Below, piece by piece: positions 44,876-55,989 of a stretch of 64,000 nucleotides of DNA. The stretch is from Fragum whitleyi (lineage: Eukaryota > Mollusca > Bivalvia > Cardiida > Cardiidae). The stretch lies in the NCBI GenBank assembly GCA_948146395.1, contig OX411545.1, positions 15,365,526 through 15,429,525 on the forward strand, written 5' to 3'. The notes beneath the pieces are model-generated. The model saw only the letters and a program-made list of their open reading frames with translations. It did not search any database and was not told where the DNA came from. A program made the translations under genes and the position numbers. The stretch's first letter is position 1. Each line of letters starts with the position of its first letter.

Positions 44876-45080
44876 TGATTCAAGTTGAGTTGAGTTGATT
44901 ATGATTAATCACAAAAGTACAAAAGTGACTGTCACAACGTAAGGAAAGTAAAAAATCTTTCAGATTTTACCCAGTTAAGCTTTCATACAAGCAATTCAAT
45001 GAAGAACTTAATTTCAACGTCGTCATCTGAAGCAACGCAGTATGTGAGAAAACAAGTAAAACAATAATTTGTGATGCAAT
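44876..45080. other. Possible LINE tail, then spacer
   Basis: TTGAGTTGAGTTGATTATGA at 44885-44906 resembles the pentanucleotide tail of the 13200-15825 LINE. Nothing precedes it that is recognisable as LINE sequence. Confidence 0.3.
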
Positions 45081-45089
45081 CTTAATCAT

Positions 45090-47010
45090 TTCATTTCATT
45101 TCATTTAATAAGCAAATCAGCACAAAATAGTGCTTTTGGCCCTTAACATTCAATATGAAGATGACACAAACATAAAATAAAATACATGCACATACATATA
45201 CAAACAGAAATGGTACAAACATGTTAAGAAACAACGATGGCGTAGAAAAGATCTAATAAAAAGATTTCAATATCAACTTGCCTTCGCTTTATCTCGAGAA
45301 CATCAAAACTACAGCTAGTTAAAGCTGCAGTTTCGAGGTTCTAGAACCAATTCGGCGGCAAATACAACCTTCATTATACTTGACGCATTAATTGCTCTAT
45401 TTTATCCTCACGTAAATCGAAGGCATCCCTTAGATACTTTGAAGTATTTAGAATTGTCTTTTTAGACTTGGACGATAAAATGTTCTCAAAAATATGAATA
45501 TTTGGCCAGGGTAAATTTCCAAAATGCTTTTTACGAATATCGTTGTAGAACGGGCAGCTCAGTAGGAAGTGGTATTCATTTTCGATTTTGTTGCACGGGC
45601 ATAATTTACATAATCTATTTTCGCGATCAATCCCGTGGTATCTACCAGATTCAATTTCAAGTTTATGGGAAGATAATCTAAACCTGCACAATATCTTTCT
45701 TAATGAATCATTTTTAAGAACATTTAAGTAGTTTTCAATACAAAATTGTTTTTTAAAGCGTTTGTAATACGTAAGTTTGGGTGAAGTATTTATAGCGTAA
45801 TGCCACTTTTGTATATACTGGTGTCTCAGGCGTTGTTTGAGTAAAGGGAGGTAATTAATTTGGCTATCAAAACTGTCTGTGATATGCCCAAAACCGAGGT
45901 TGTTAAGTTGTGATTTAGTTTGAAAAGCCCATGATTTTTCATTGTTTAATTCACATTGTTCTCTGTAAAGTTTATGCATTAGTGATTGTGGATTTTTCAT
46001 TATCTTTATCCAATATTTTAAAGATCTTTCTTTGGCGATTACTGATAACGGGTATCTACCCAGTTCACCGTACACAGCATCGGTTGGCGTGGATTTATTC
46101 ACTCCTAATAATTTCTTTAAGAAACGTAAATGTAAGCGATCGACCTCTTTATATTCATATAGACCCCAAACCTCAGAACTGTACAATAAGATAGGAACAA
46201 CCATCGTATCAAATACTTGGAGTTTTGTTGTAAGATCTAAATTTATCCTTGAAAATAAAGACATAACTCCATTGTAGGCTTTTAGAGCTTGCTCATATAA
46301 AGCATTCACCGATTTCTTCATTGAGCCAGTGCATGAAAATGTCACGCCCAAGTACTTAAAATGACTAACAATTTCTAACTGTTTTTCATAAATAAACCAA
46401 TTGTGATTATTTTTACTCTTTCGACTCTCAAAAATGCATATTTTAGTTTTATCTACGTTAATTTTGAGGCCCCATTTATTAGAGTAATTGGAGATCGCAT
46501 TTAGTTGGAACTGAAGACTCTCCGGGTTTGTCGTAAAAAGGACAATATCGTCTGCAAATAGAAGCATATACATAGATAGGTAGTTAAGATCACTTTCAGT
46601 TAAATTATTCATATCTAGCTCTGTATTGATATCATTGATAAATAGGATAAATAGTAAGGGTGAGAGTGGTTCCCCTTGTTTTAGACCAAGCGTAACATCG
46701 AATAGATCAGAGTAGCTCATTTGCGGAGCTATTTTAACACATGATTTGACATTTCTGTAAATTGATTTTATCATATTAACCATTTTAGAACTCATACCTG
46801 ACTGTACTAATTTTATCCATAATGCATCTCGTATAACCGTGTCGAAAGCCATTTGATAGTCAATAAAAGAGCAATATAGCTTTGACTTACACTTAATGAT
46901 ATTTTGAATGATGGTGTGAAGTAAAAAGACACAATCAGCAGTGCTTCTATTTTCTCTAAAACCGAATTGGTTGTCATTAAAAATTTGTTCAGACTCGCTT
47001 ATTCATAAAG
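45090..47010 (-). mobile_element. 5'-truncated non-LTR retrotransposon with intact RT frame
   Basis: The frame is open from about 47005 down to the stop at 45374. An ATG-initiated part of 492 codons starts at 46852, but homology continues upstream: DNQFGFRENRSTADCVFLLH and FIDYQMAFDTVIRDALW (motif A). Then follow GLKQGEPLSPLLFILFINDI (motif B), LLFADDIVLFTTN (motif C, catalytic FADD) and INVDKTKICIFE. The thumb-like region has PILLYSSEVWGL and YGELGRYPL. A C-terminal Cys/His knuckle reads CKLCPCNKIENEYHFLLSCP. The endonuclease and the early RT are missing, so the insertion is 5'-truncated. The 3' UTR (45090-45373) ends, on the element strand, in TTAAATGAAATGAAATGAAA, a pentanucleotide tail. 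The family is related to but distinct from 13200-15825. The clade is not assigned. Confidence 0.92.
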
Positions 47011-47285
47011 CTAATTATGGGTGAAGGGGGGAATTGGCAACAAAGATTGATGGGGTAATGATAAGATGTTTATAGGTTTACACCTATTCATTTTACATCG
47101 ATTGAGAGCAAATTCTTACAACAAAAAGTCTGCAAGGGTATTCGCCACGGCTGATGATCGATATTGGAGCCACAAAATGCTTTTAATAGTTAGGTTAACG
47201 AAATAAAGTTTTCACAGTAAACAAGGACCATAACTCCAGCTTGATTTATACTATACACTTTTTTCTTTCTAATACAATGAGATCT
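47011..47285. other. Spacer, nothing recognised
   Basis: Unique sequence between the LINE 5' end and the next MITE. Confidence 0.45.
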
Positions 47286-47728
47286 ACAGTTAAGAACATC
47301 GTGAAATTGACAAGGTGAATGATTTAGGAATGGGTTCGGAATGAAATTAAATGAGTATGTGGAGCGAGTTCAAGTTGAGAGAAATTCAAGGGAGGTAATC
47401 CAATATAACTAATTTTGTTCAAGGTGAACAAAATTAGCGATATTCATTACCTCCCTTTAATGAAATATGCCTACAAGGTCTAAAATAGGTGTCTATTTCT
47501 TCAAGGACTAATCAGACGCTTACAATTTCAATTATGCCAGCGAAATCGTGGTTTTTTTATAGCTTTATTTATCTTGAATGAAGTTGTTGATTCTATGTTT
47601 TTCAGTGAGTATGGAGCGTTTGTGAATGGTTTGAGTGAGTTTTTGGAATGAATAGATGGAGCGCTCAGCGAGTGATTTGGAATGGTTTTGATCGAGATGA
47701 ACGTCAATTTCACGATGTTGTTAACTGT
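47286..47728 (+). mobile_element. MITE-A, full-length reference copy
   Basis: It is 443 bp. It starts ACAGTTAAGAACATCGTGAA and ends TTTCACGATGTTGTTAACTG plus TA. The central palindrome is at 47389-47458 (GGGAGGTAATCCAATATAAC and complement). It is flanked by TA, in line with a TA target duplication. Confidence 0.95.
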
Positions 47729-47729
47729 A

Positions 47730-49221
47730 CACTTCTTCTATCTGAGATCATGAGATCTACCTACCCATGATGTTTCAAAATGAAAGGTTTTGTCATTATA
47801 GAGTTTGCTTTAGACATTTTCTAAAAGTCTTTTTAAAGGAAGAGGGTAATATTTCCATGTACACTGTACTTTCCCCAGTGAATTCACCCACCCATGAAGT
47901 TTCGTGTTGAAAGCTGGTATCCTTTCGAAGAAATGTCCCTGACAAATTTAGAGGCAAGGGACGATATCTCCAAACTAGATTAAGCTAGGATTCCAATTTT
48001 GCGTACTCCGATCTGAAATCGGCATACCAAAAATTAAAATTCTATTCTATCTAGTCAAAATGAGGATTCCGATCCGCACTTGTCCGTTTCCGATTTTGAC
48101 TAGGTTCAAATCTGTACTACAACATATAAAAGCAAAACTACGTGCATTTATTTTGATCGAATGGATTTGTATGCATACTTAAGCAAAATGTAATTTGAGA
48201 AAAAATCGAGAGCTTAATTTTTATGGACCTGTGCCATGGGTTTGACCTTGGTATGAAAAATAGTTTTCAAACATTGACCTTTTGACTGACCGCGTATACG
48301 TAATTGGCCATAATAAAATGAATGAAATATTCACATAATATTACACTGTTACTAAATTAAATCAATTCCTAGCACAGTGTTCGCCACCGATGTTGCACTA
48401 CATAATTTTTAAGATATTTCTCAACCGTTCTAGAATTTTTAACTGCATTTCACCATACCTTTTCAGGAATTTATTCTACTCATTGCGGATGAAAATTCAA
48501 AGGGTTCACTTATCGACCGTTAAATTTCTTAAATTTCAACTTACTTTAATATTTTGTGTGTTTAAAAGGAAGTTCTTAGAAACCTAAACGTACCAGTTTT
48601 AGGTTCTCTAGCCGCCGCGATATTACTGACATATTATTAAAAGTGTCCTTATGCCCAATTAAAGTAATGTTAACGTTTCGTTTGTTTTCACGAAAAAATG
48701 CGTGTAATTTAGGTAAAATTGTAGATTAATAGGCGAAGTGTCTGCTTAATGTTTTGATAAATATGCCATGCTGATTCGATTCCATTAAATACAAAAAGAA
48801 AATCAAAGCGATAAAAGCGCTGAAGTTCTGGTTTATAAAGAGGCAAGGTGACATTTGAAGGCAAGCACTCCAATTTTTAATCTAGGCTTTTTAAGGCGAG
48901 TGAAACCTACTTATAGAAATCGTAAGCCACATTCCGAACTCACTTCAAAGGAAAAATGTCGAAAAGTATGCTCTCTATATAGCGCTGAGTCCGCCAAAAC
49001 AACTAATTCCCAAGGTATTGATTACTACGACCGATACCGCTTTGCAGACAGGCGCAACTCGCGTTTTTATAATTTTAACTGAGTTGATTGGTTTGCTAGT
49101 AGACAGTCAATTATACATTCGATAATTCCGTCTAACAATCGTTGTAATGCCGTTTTTCTAGGTGCACAAGCTTCTCGGCGCTTTCTTTTACATAGAATTG
49201 AATTCCATAAAGAAGTTGTTT
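47730..49221. other. Spacer with a SINE-tail fragment
   Basis: 48601-48650 contains CTAGCCGCCGCGATATTACT, the conserved SINE tail block, without a tRNA head. An open frame at 48855-49082 (+) is basic and polar with no recognisable domain. No other feature was seen. Confidence 0.5.
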
Positions 49222-49387
49222 CTTACTGTGGGAACACAAGAAATTGATATGGTTAATTCTCCCTTTCCCACCCTTTACTCATACCCCAATATGTTTATAA
49301 ATTTTACCCTAGATATATATCAAATTACACTCATGTTGATCTATTGTCTGCAACCTGTTCCAAGTTGACCTAGTATAAAATTTTGTG
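49222..49387 (-). repeat. ~165-bp dispersed repeat, copy 2
   Basis: This is the inverted partner of 10467-10630. Matching blocks include CTCATACCCCAATATG, ACTCATGTTGATCTATTGTC and TGCAACCTGTTCCAAGTTGA. Confidence 0.7.
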
Positions 49388-49620
49388 GTCTGAATAAGGA
49401 TTTAAAGATTGGACCATGCTTTCAATATTTCTGCAAATGTAGTTTGAATTAAGCCAGATGTTAGCCTCAAAGATCATGTACGCCCATAATGTGACATTAT
49501 TTTTGTTACCGATTACGTAACCTAGTATTCCAGATTCCAAATTCCAAACCCGGTTCTGTTGTGTCATATGCTGCAAGAGTAATAACGGCATTGAAATGTA
49601 ACGTCAATTCTAGAGGCGAT
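49388..49620. other. Spacer, no supported feature
   Basis: A minus-strand frame reads GILGYVIGNKNNVTLWAYMI, superficially like an opsin TM1, but the polar KNN core and the lack of a splice donor argue against it. Confidence 0.4.
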
Positions 49621-49919
49621 ATTAGAGGATGATTTTGGAATGAAAATGAATGAGTGCAAGGAGTGAGTTTTGAGTTAAATATAGCTAGACGATTTCACAG
49701 ACATAATTGAAATAATGAGCGTCTGATTGGCTCTTGAAGGAAATAGAAACTATTTGTATATTTCATAAGGAGGTAATACATATCGCTAATTTTGTTCATT
49801 CTGAACAAAATTAGCGATATTGGATTATCTTCGTTTAATTTCACTCAAAAACTAACTCACCGCCCTCATTCAATTTCATTCAAAAATCATTCGCGTTGTC
49901 AATTTTACGATGTTAGTTG
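49621..49919. mobile_element. Recombinant MITE-A with two left arms
   Basis: The left end has GATGATTTTGGAATGAAAAT and GAATGAGTGCAAGGAGTGAG (left arm). This is followed by a reversed part of the right arm (GATTTCACAGACATAATTGA), the central palindrome (49771-49830), and an inverted left arm (CTCATTCAATTTCATTCAAA) ending GATGTTAGTTGA. The outer right arm is absent. Confidence 0.75.
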
Positions 49920-50067
49920 AAGCGCTTCACCCTCTATCATAAATAGTTCTGTCTCTGAGTCTAAAATGCATTCATCAATTTCGTTGAAATTCTGTGCTTT
50001 TCAAGCCAGACATTACAGTGCTTTCAAAGAAGATTAGATTGTTTTTTGTCCAAGTCACGTAAAGACG

Positions 50068-50757
50068 ACATGTCGGCGATTCCCATTTTTCATCGGTCGT
50101 TTGGTACAAAATAACGTCGATCGGGCGCCGACTATATATCAGGACAAAATATTTATTTTACAACCTCACAAAATCCGACAGACGTGACGATGTTTTGTTG
50201 TTGTTGTTGTTGTTGTTGTCCAGTTATAATGAGAACCATGGTCGATTAAACATAGCGGACTGATGATACGCCGTCGAGATGTCGGTGATACTTCGGTGAT
50301 ACATCGCCAACTTGTCGTCGATACTAAACGTAAGTGAAAAGGCCAGATAAGACTGCAATGTGAAAAAAGGGTCGGAGCGCTAAATATTGTCTTCATTAAT
50401 CTAAAAGATGTCACCGACCGGTCGACAGGTTTTAACTTGACGATAAACGCACCGACCCGTCACCGATCGCAGAAAAATAAATCCATTATTGAATCAGCCG
50501 ATGACCGATCAGTCGCAAACTAGTCGTTGGTGTTTTCACTGATTCAAAAAAAAAGACGTCGATACAACATTGCCTTCCGCAAACCAAAAGACGTCTCCGA
50601 ATTGTGGACAGGTTTTGACTTGAAATATAACTCTCCATCCCGCAGCCGATCTCAGAAAAAAACCATCATTTTTAGAATTGGCCGATGCGCCGATAAGTCA
50701 CCGACTAGTCGTTGAATGTTTCACCGATACCACAAAAAGACGCATCGCCGACGCGTC
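50068..50757. mobile_element. Complex CGTCGG-rich repeat element with tandem duplication
   Basis: Possible inverted ends: ACATGTCGGCGATTCCCATT at the left and, reversed, CGCGTCGGCGATGCGTCTTT at the right. Inside, two units of about 160-180 bp (50413-50575 and 50590-50745) share GACAGGTTTTAACTTGA/GACAGGTTTTGACTTGA, AGCCGATG..CGATNAGTC and ACTAGTCGTTG. A (TTG)n run lies at 50192-50219. There is no coding capacity. Confidence 0.6.
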
Positions 50758-50801
50758 GGTGTATTTATGTAGCATTAGCTTAGGCCCCCCCTAGATCGTG
50801 C

Positions 50802-51252
50802 ACAGATAAGGAAAGAACATCGCAAAATTAACAAGCTGAATTTTCTTTATTTATAATGAAATAACTTCAGAAATGTATAAAGTTGGGGTGAGGATCAAGT
50901 TTTAAGTGAAATTAAGAGGTGAAAAAACAGTATCGCTACTTTCACCAAATTGGACGGAATCAACTGTATTTCTTTACCTCCCTTCAACGAATTTTACATA
51001 CTTTTCTGTTTTTGTGTCTTAAGGTATCAATAAGTCGCTTAAAATCAACACCAGCAAATAATATCGTACAATGTTTTTACCGATTTGACTGAAATTTTGA
51101 TCATTTGAAAGATTTCGAACGTATTTTAGCTTTTCGGAGCATTTGTAATTTGTTTTGAGTGAGTGTTTGGAATGACTGATAAGAGCGTTGAACGAATGAT
51201 CAGGAATGGGGGTGATCGAGATGAGTGTCATTTTCACGATGTTACTAACTGT
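50802..51252 (+). mobile_element. MITE-B, full-length copy
   Basis: It starts ACAGATAAGGAAAGAACATC and ends CATTTTCACGATGTTACTAA plus CTGTA. The interior has CTTTTCTGTTTTTGTGTCTT and a decayed central palindrome (TCACCAAATTGGACGGAATC). Confidence 0.88.
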
Positions 51253-51288
51253 ACGGTATATTAATTCATCACATACAGGAAACCGGCT

Positions 51289-51729
51289 ACAGTTAACAAC
51301 ATTGTGAAATTGAAAAGGTGAATGGTTTTGGAGTGATTTTGGAATGAAATTGAATGAGTGTGTGGAGCGAGTTTTGAGTGAATTTAATGGAAGGTAATCC
51401 TATGTCGCAAATTTTGTTCAGGATGAACAAAATTTGCGACATTGATTACCTCCCTTTTATAAAATATGCATACAAGTTGTATAGATAGCTTCCTATTGCT
51501 TCAAGATGCTATAAGACGCTAACAATTTCAATGATGTCAGTGAAATCGCTATTTTCTCTTTCAAAACTTTTTTCTGAATGACGTTGTTGATTTTTTATTT
51601 TCAATGGGTTTGGTCGTTTTTGAATGGTTTGGTGAGTGTTTGGAATGATTGAATGATTGGAGCGCTTAGTGAGCGATTTAGAATGGTTTTGATTGAGGTG
51701 AATGTCAATTTCACGAGGTAACTAACTGT
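51289..51729 (+). mobile_element. MITE-A, full-length copy
   Basis: It starts ACAGTTAACAACATTGTGAA and ends GTCAATTTCACGAGGTAACT plus AACTGTA. The central palindrome at 51392-51452 is almost perfect (AATGGAAGGTAATCCTATGT and complement), so it is a well preserved copy. Confidence 0.94.
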
Positions 51730-51990
51730 ACGTTGTACCTTTTGCCAGAAATATGTCTGTATGAAATAAACGCTAGATAACCCCTATATCATTTTAATCA
51801 TAATTCTTCGTAAATGGGATAAAATTGTAACTGCGTGCTTACAAGATGTATTTATGAGTTTGGATTTCTGAAGATTTCTGAAGAAGGTCGTTTATCATTG
51901 GGAGTTGTGAAAAGATAAATAGATATGATTAAATTCAATCTGTTCTAAAGACTAGGAAACATATTCAGTTTACGCCAGTAATTGAGTACT

Positions 51991-52155
51991 TTAAGGTAGT
52001 GGACCCGTGATAGTTCCGCAACATTTTGGACCTCATGAACTTTCACAGTGTTGACCGAGGTTTCCTAATGAAAAGCATTAGGAAACCTCGGTTAACACTG
52101 TTAAAGTTCATTACCTCTGGAACATTGCAGAACTATTACGGATCCACTACCTTAA
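51991..52155. mobile_element. Palindromic MITE, GGTAGTGGACCCG family, copy 2
   Basis: TTAAGGTAGTGGACCCGTGA at the left and its inverted counterpart at the right (GATCCACTACCTTAA). The central GAGGTTTCCTAATG hairpin is as in copy 1. TTAA is present on both sides. Confidence 0.88.
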
Positions 52156-52394
52156 GTGGAATATAAATGTATCGAACTATTGTAAATCCTTTTAAAATGC
52201 GAAAGTATAATTTCGCTTTTATTCGCAAATGATTTAACTCGCAAAATAAGGAATATCGCTTAATTTTGGTAAATAACAAAATAAAGAACAAAATGTAAGT
52301 AGGAAACCATGCATTATAATTCCAACTTTTTTTTAAGCTGGAAAAACGAGGATTTTATCGTGGACGAACAAAATATTAGACCTACCGTCTTACT

Positions 52395-52700
52395 GCCGAG
52401 CCAGGTAAACTCAGTTGTAACACGTTGGGCTATTAACCCTTGGGTCTTGGGTTCGAACCCCAGTTCGGCTTCATCCGACATTTGACTAAATTCAATGTGA
52501 CACGAGTCATTTGACTGCAACCAATGTGCGCATGATAAGTCGTACGCTTACACGGGAAGAGCAGCTGGTGTCTTCGATAAAATGTAATGATTGTACTGGT
52601 TTGAGGAACGAAAAATAATTATGGATGGATGTACCAGCCGCCGCGATATAATTGCAACGACTACGAAATGGCATTTAACTGTATACAAAAACAAACAAAC
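52395..52700 (+). mobile_element. SINE with tRNA-Asn-like head
   Basis: Bases 52395-52469 fold as a tRNA. The acceptor pair is GCCGAGC/GTTCGGC (all seven pairs, one G-T). The D-arm region is CTCAGTTGTAACACG, the anticodon arm GGGCTATTAACCC (loop CTATTAA, ATT in the GTT position of tRNA-Asn), and the T arm TTGGGTTCGAACCCCAG. There is no CCA. After about 160 bp a CCAGCCGCCGCGATATAATT tail and an A-rich end (CAAACAAACC) follow, so this is a SINE rather than a free tRNA gene. Confidence 0.75.
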
Positions 52701-52805
52701 CAACAAACAAAAAACAAACCATCCTCTAACTAAATTCTGAAATCTCCATTAACTTAAGCACTTTCGAAGACAATCAAATAATACGGCTAGAAAACTACGC
52801 AATTC

Positions 52806-53165
52806 GTCCATTTCAAACACTAACTCAAAACATTTAAAAATGCTTCAAAATCGTCCGAAAACGCCTTAAAGCGCTGATTATGATCAACATATTCTCCAAA
52901 TTGACCAGATCACTGCACAATTTTATAATCGAATGTGGAATTCAAAGTGCTTGATTAACCAGAAAAGATACGAAAAACAGGAAAATACGTTGAATAACAT
53001 TAAAGGGAGGTAATAAATTATCGTTAATTTCTTCCGGTTTGGACGAAATTGGCGTTAAGTATTACCTCCCTTAAATTGCATTAAACGCGATCCACTCTCC
53101 CATTATTATCATTCTTAAATCGTTCCAAAGTCATTCACCTTGTCTATTTCACGATGTTGTTTACT
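52806..53165 (-). mobile_element. MITE-B, copy lacking the right terminus
   Basis: It starts inside the right arm (TCCATTTCAAACACTAACTC), has the central palindrome (AATAAATTATCGTTAATTTC at 53012) and ends CTATTTCACGATGTTGTTTA. Confidence 0.82.
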
Positions 53166-53260
53166 AGATGAGGGCTCAGAGTACCAATAGATAGCCAGCA
53201 AATCTCCCAGTTCTATCATATTGCTGCACAGGATGCTTTTTGGGTGCGCCCCCTGCCAAA

Positions 53261-53420
53261 ACAGTTTATAATACCATAAATTCGACCAGGTGAATGATTT
53301 GGGGATTATATCTAATGAGTGGGAAGGGCAAATTTCGAGTGAAATTAAGGGGAGGAAAATAAAATCGCTAATTTTGTCCATGTAAGAGAAATTTGCTAAT
53401 TTATATCCCCTTTAGATATA
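53261..53420 (+). mobile_element. MITE-A, left half
   Basis: ACAGTTTATAATACCATAAA, left arm (AGGTGAATGATTTGGGGATT) and a decayed central palindrome. The right half is missing. Confidence 0.7.
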
Positions 53421-53424
53421 ATCC

Positions 53425-54575
53425 ATCTACTGTTAAAATACAAGAAAATAGAACATTAATTGTAACAGTTGCCATGGTAATTTGCCGGTACAACCCAAAA
53501 TTAAGCATTCTTTGGTGATTTTTCCGCCTTTTTTTCGAAAAAATGAAAACGGTTTACACAACTATTTTGATATATAAGTAAAAGGAAAGTTTGAACTTTA
53601 TTTAAGATTAAGAAATATTCCGGTTGCTTAGCGTTGGATACCTGTTTTGACCATTGGCACACCCTATTGAACATCAGTTTCATATTACGTGCAGAAGATC
53701 TCGACCACTCGACCATTGCAATTTTGTCTAAAGGGGCATACTTTATTTTAGATCGAACACTTCAAAATTTCTAACCCCTGAATTATGGATTCAATGAACC
53801 AATGGCATAGTTTCATCGAGACGAACACAATGAGTACCCACAACATAAGGTTTCGTTGGAAACAAATATTACAAATAATTGCATAAATGCAAGCTTTCTG
53901 ATCTTTTTTGCCACGTCTTTACGAAGAAACTAAGACGAAAATGGTTCAATCATTAAATTAACATGGTACCAAAGACTTGTGTTTTGTACTAATCCTCGAC
54001 CTGGATTATGGACTACCATCTGCGTAAGGGAACGTAGTGGAGATAGAACCATTTTCTTGCGAAGACGTTGGACTACTTCCTTCATATCTTTTCATATCCA
54101 AGGATTGCGTCATGTCACTTGTTTCGGGCGTTGAAATTCACAATAACCCACAATGCTTTTCAACGACAGGTGCACTCGAGCATTTGCCTTACCGTTATTT
54201 TTCTACTTATTATAAATGAACTAAGGCATCTAAAACGTAACTTACCCGCATAAAGTTATGTAATGATAAATAAAGCCTCTATTTTTGTACGCAAAACACA
54301 GACCTTAATAAACATTATAGAATCGTAATCTAAAATAGATAAGCGCTAGACAAAGGCTCGGTTTTATAAGTCGTTTTATCAGTTCAATACTTCATAGCAA
54401 ACAATTACAGGCAGTCTTGGATCTAGGCTAATATATACTGGAAATTATTGTATTTCCCGTTACAGATCAATATGAAAGGAATAAGCTGCCCATAAGTGAG
54501 CCTTATATACAAAATTGAAGAGAAACATTTCATGAATCAAAATAACTTCATTTCAATTAATCATGATCCCCTTAT
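53425..54575. other. Spacer, no supported feature
   Basis: Several short frames on both strands (for example near 53501-53716 and 54037-54253) lack domains and splice context. Nothing else was recognised. Confidence 0.45.
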
Positions 54576-54760
54576 CGAGCTGAATGTTATTGGAATGATT
54601 TTGGAATTAAATTGAATGGGTGTATGGAGCGAGTTTTGAATGAAATTAACAGAAGGTGAAATATATCGCTAATTTTGCTAAAGATGAATAAAATTAGTGA
54701 TTATCTATTACCTCCCTTTATTCAAAAAGTTTATACAAGTTCTTCAATAAGGTTTTGTTT
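54576..54760 (+). mobile_element. MITE-A, left half
   Basis: It has the left arm (ATTGAATGGGTGTATGGAGC), a complete central palindrome (54663-54722) and the start of the right segment (TTTATACAAGTTCTTCAATA). The terminus is missing. Confidence 0.78.
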
Positions 54761-54764
54761 CTCT

Positions 54765-55519
54765 TCACTAATAATTTGAAGGCTTAAAGGCCTATCATTC
54801 AATTTAAAGCAAGCATTTTTTTCTTGCGATTTTTATGCTAAATGTAGTCATAAATCTTATCATTTTTATTGATTTCGAGCGTTTCTGAAAGATTTTAGAG
54901 AGTTGCTCCTTCTATTTTCTCTTCTTTCTTGCATTCAATTTCAAATGGTTCTATGAAATTATCATCTAAAAAATCTATAACGTAGGCGGAGAAGTTTGCG
55001 CAAGAAATGGGTGTATGAACTAAGAGTTGACGGATGGGCAGGCGTCGAAGATAACGTAAATTAAGACGTCTTACATGTATATGTATTTCGTAATTTTTAA
55101 AAATGGATAAAAAAAATAAGATCCAAAGCAATTATCCCAACGTATCGCTATAAATATCAGCGCATACTGAATTGATTTAGTAAGGAATTTGTTTCCGCAC
55201 ATGTCGGTCAATGCTTTATAACGGAAATTACTGTAGAATAAATCATATCCATTGTTTTCATTTTATAGCCAACGGCAATCTAATTTCTTTTACAAATGGG
55301 ACAATGAATACAGCTATCTAATTTTCTTTGGAATTAAATCCTCGTTTCTTTTATCTCGAAATGACAGGGATAATCAAATTCGGGGCTTTAGAGAAATATT
55401 CTTATAAAAACTGTGTTTGTCCTATTTTATGGAGACGAAGATTTTTTTCTGTACCTTGGGGTCATATGTTTGCAAAGATCTAGAGTATCTTAAAAGGCAT
55501 CTCTGTGTTATGCATTGCT
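54765..55519. other. Spacer, no supported feature
   Basis: No gene, RNA or repeat end was recognised. Confidence 0.45.
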
Positions 55520-55610
55520 TTAAGGTTCTGGACCCGTAATAGATCCGCAACATTTCGACATTAATAATTTTAACAGTGTTAACCGAGGTTTCCTATTGAA
55601 ATGAAACCAT
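55520..55610. mobile_element. Palindromic MITE, GGTAGTGGACCCG family, half copy
   Basis: TTAAGGTTCTGGACCCGTAA, then AACAGTGTTAACCGAGGTTT and CCTATTGAAATG. Only the left arm and the loop remain. Confidence 0.75.
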
Positions 55611-55689
55611 TCTATAAGGAATAAAAATATAGTGGGAATGAGAGAAAATGGTTGTCACAAATTTCATATCAATGGATTCATCTACAACC

Positions 55690-55987
55690 TTTTAATCAGC
55701 GATAGTAATTACCTCCCTTCAAAGAAATATGCATACAAGTTCAACAAATAGCTTCCTATTTCTTCAGAAATCTTTCAGACGCTTAAACTCAATTATACAA
55801 GTGAAATCGAAATTTTTTACTAGCTATTTTTATTTTAATCTCATTGATCATCTTATTTGTGTAGCGATTTTTGAGCGTTTATGAAAGGTTTGAATGAGTG
55901 TCCGAAATGAAGGAATGGAGCGCTGAATGAGCGATTTTGAATGGCTTCTGTTGAGATGAATATCAATTATATGATGTAACTAACTGT
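55690..55987 (+). mobile_element. MITE-A, right part
   Basis: It begins in the central palindrome (AGCGATAGTAATTACCTCCC) and includes GCATACAAGTTCAACAAATA, AGCTTCCTATTTCTTCAG and the right arm, ending ATGATGTAACTAACTGTA. Confidence 0.82.
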
Positions 55988-55989
55988 AG

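Noticed and set aside
44885..44906. Pentanucleotide TTGAG run as the 3' end of a further LINE
   Set aside because: No upstream LINE sequence is recognisable; kept only as a low-confidence note.
45931..46277. Plus-strand frames over the LINE at 45374-47005
   Set aside because: Antisense shadows of the intact reverse transcriptase frame.
49370..49591. Minus-strand peptide GILGYVIGNKNNVTLWAYMI as a possible opsin TM1 exon
   Set aside because: The GN is in a plausible place, but the KNN core is too polar for TM1, the following residues do not lead to a loop, and no phase-2 splice donor follows.
50192..50219. (TTG)n run considered as a CRISPR-like or satellite array
   Set aside because: It is a short trinucleotide microsatellite. 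No spacer structure exists, and the window is eukaryotic.
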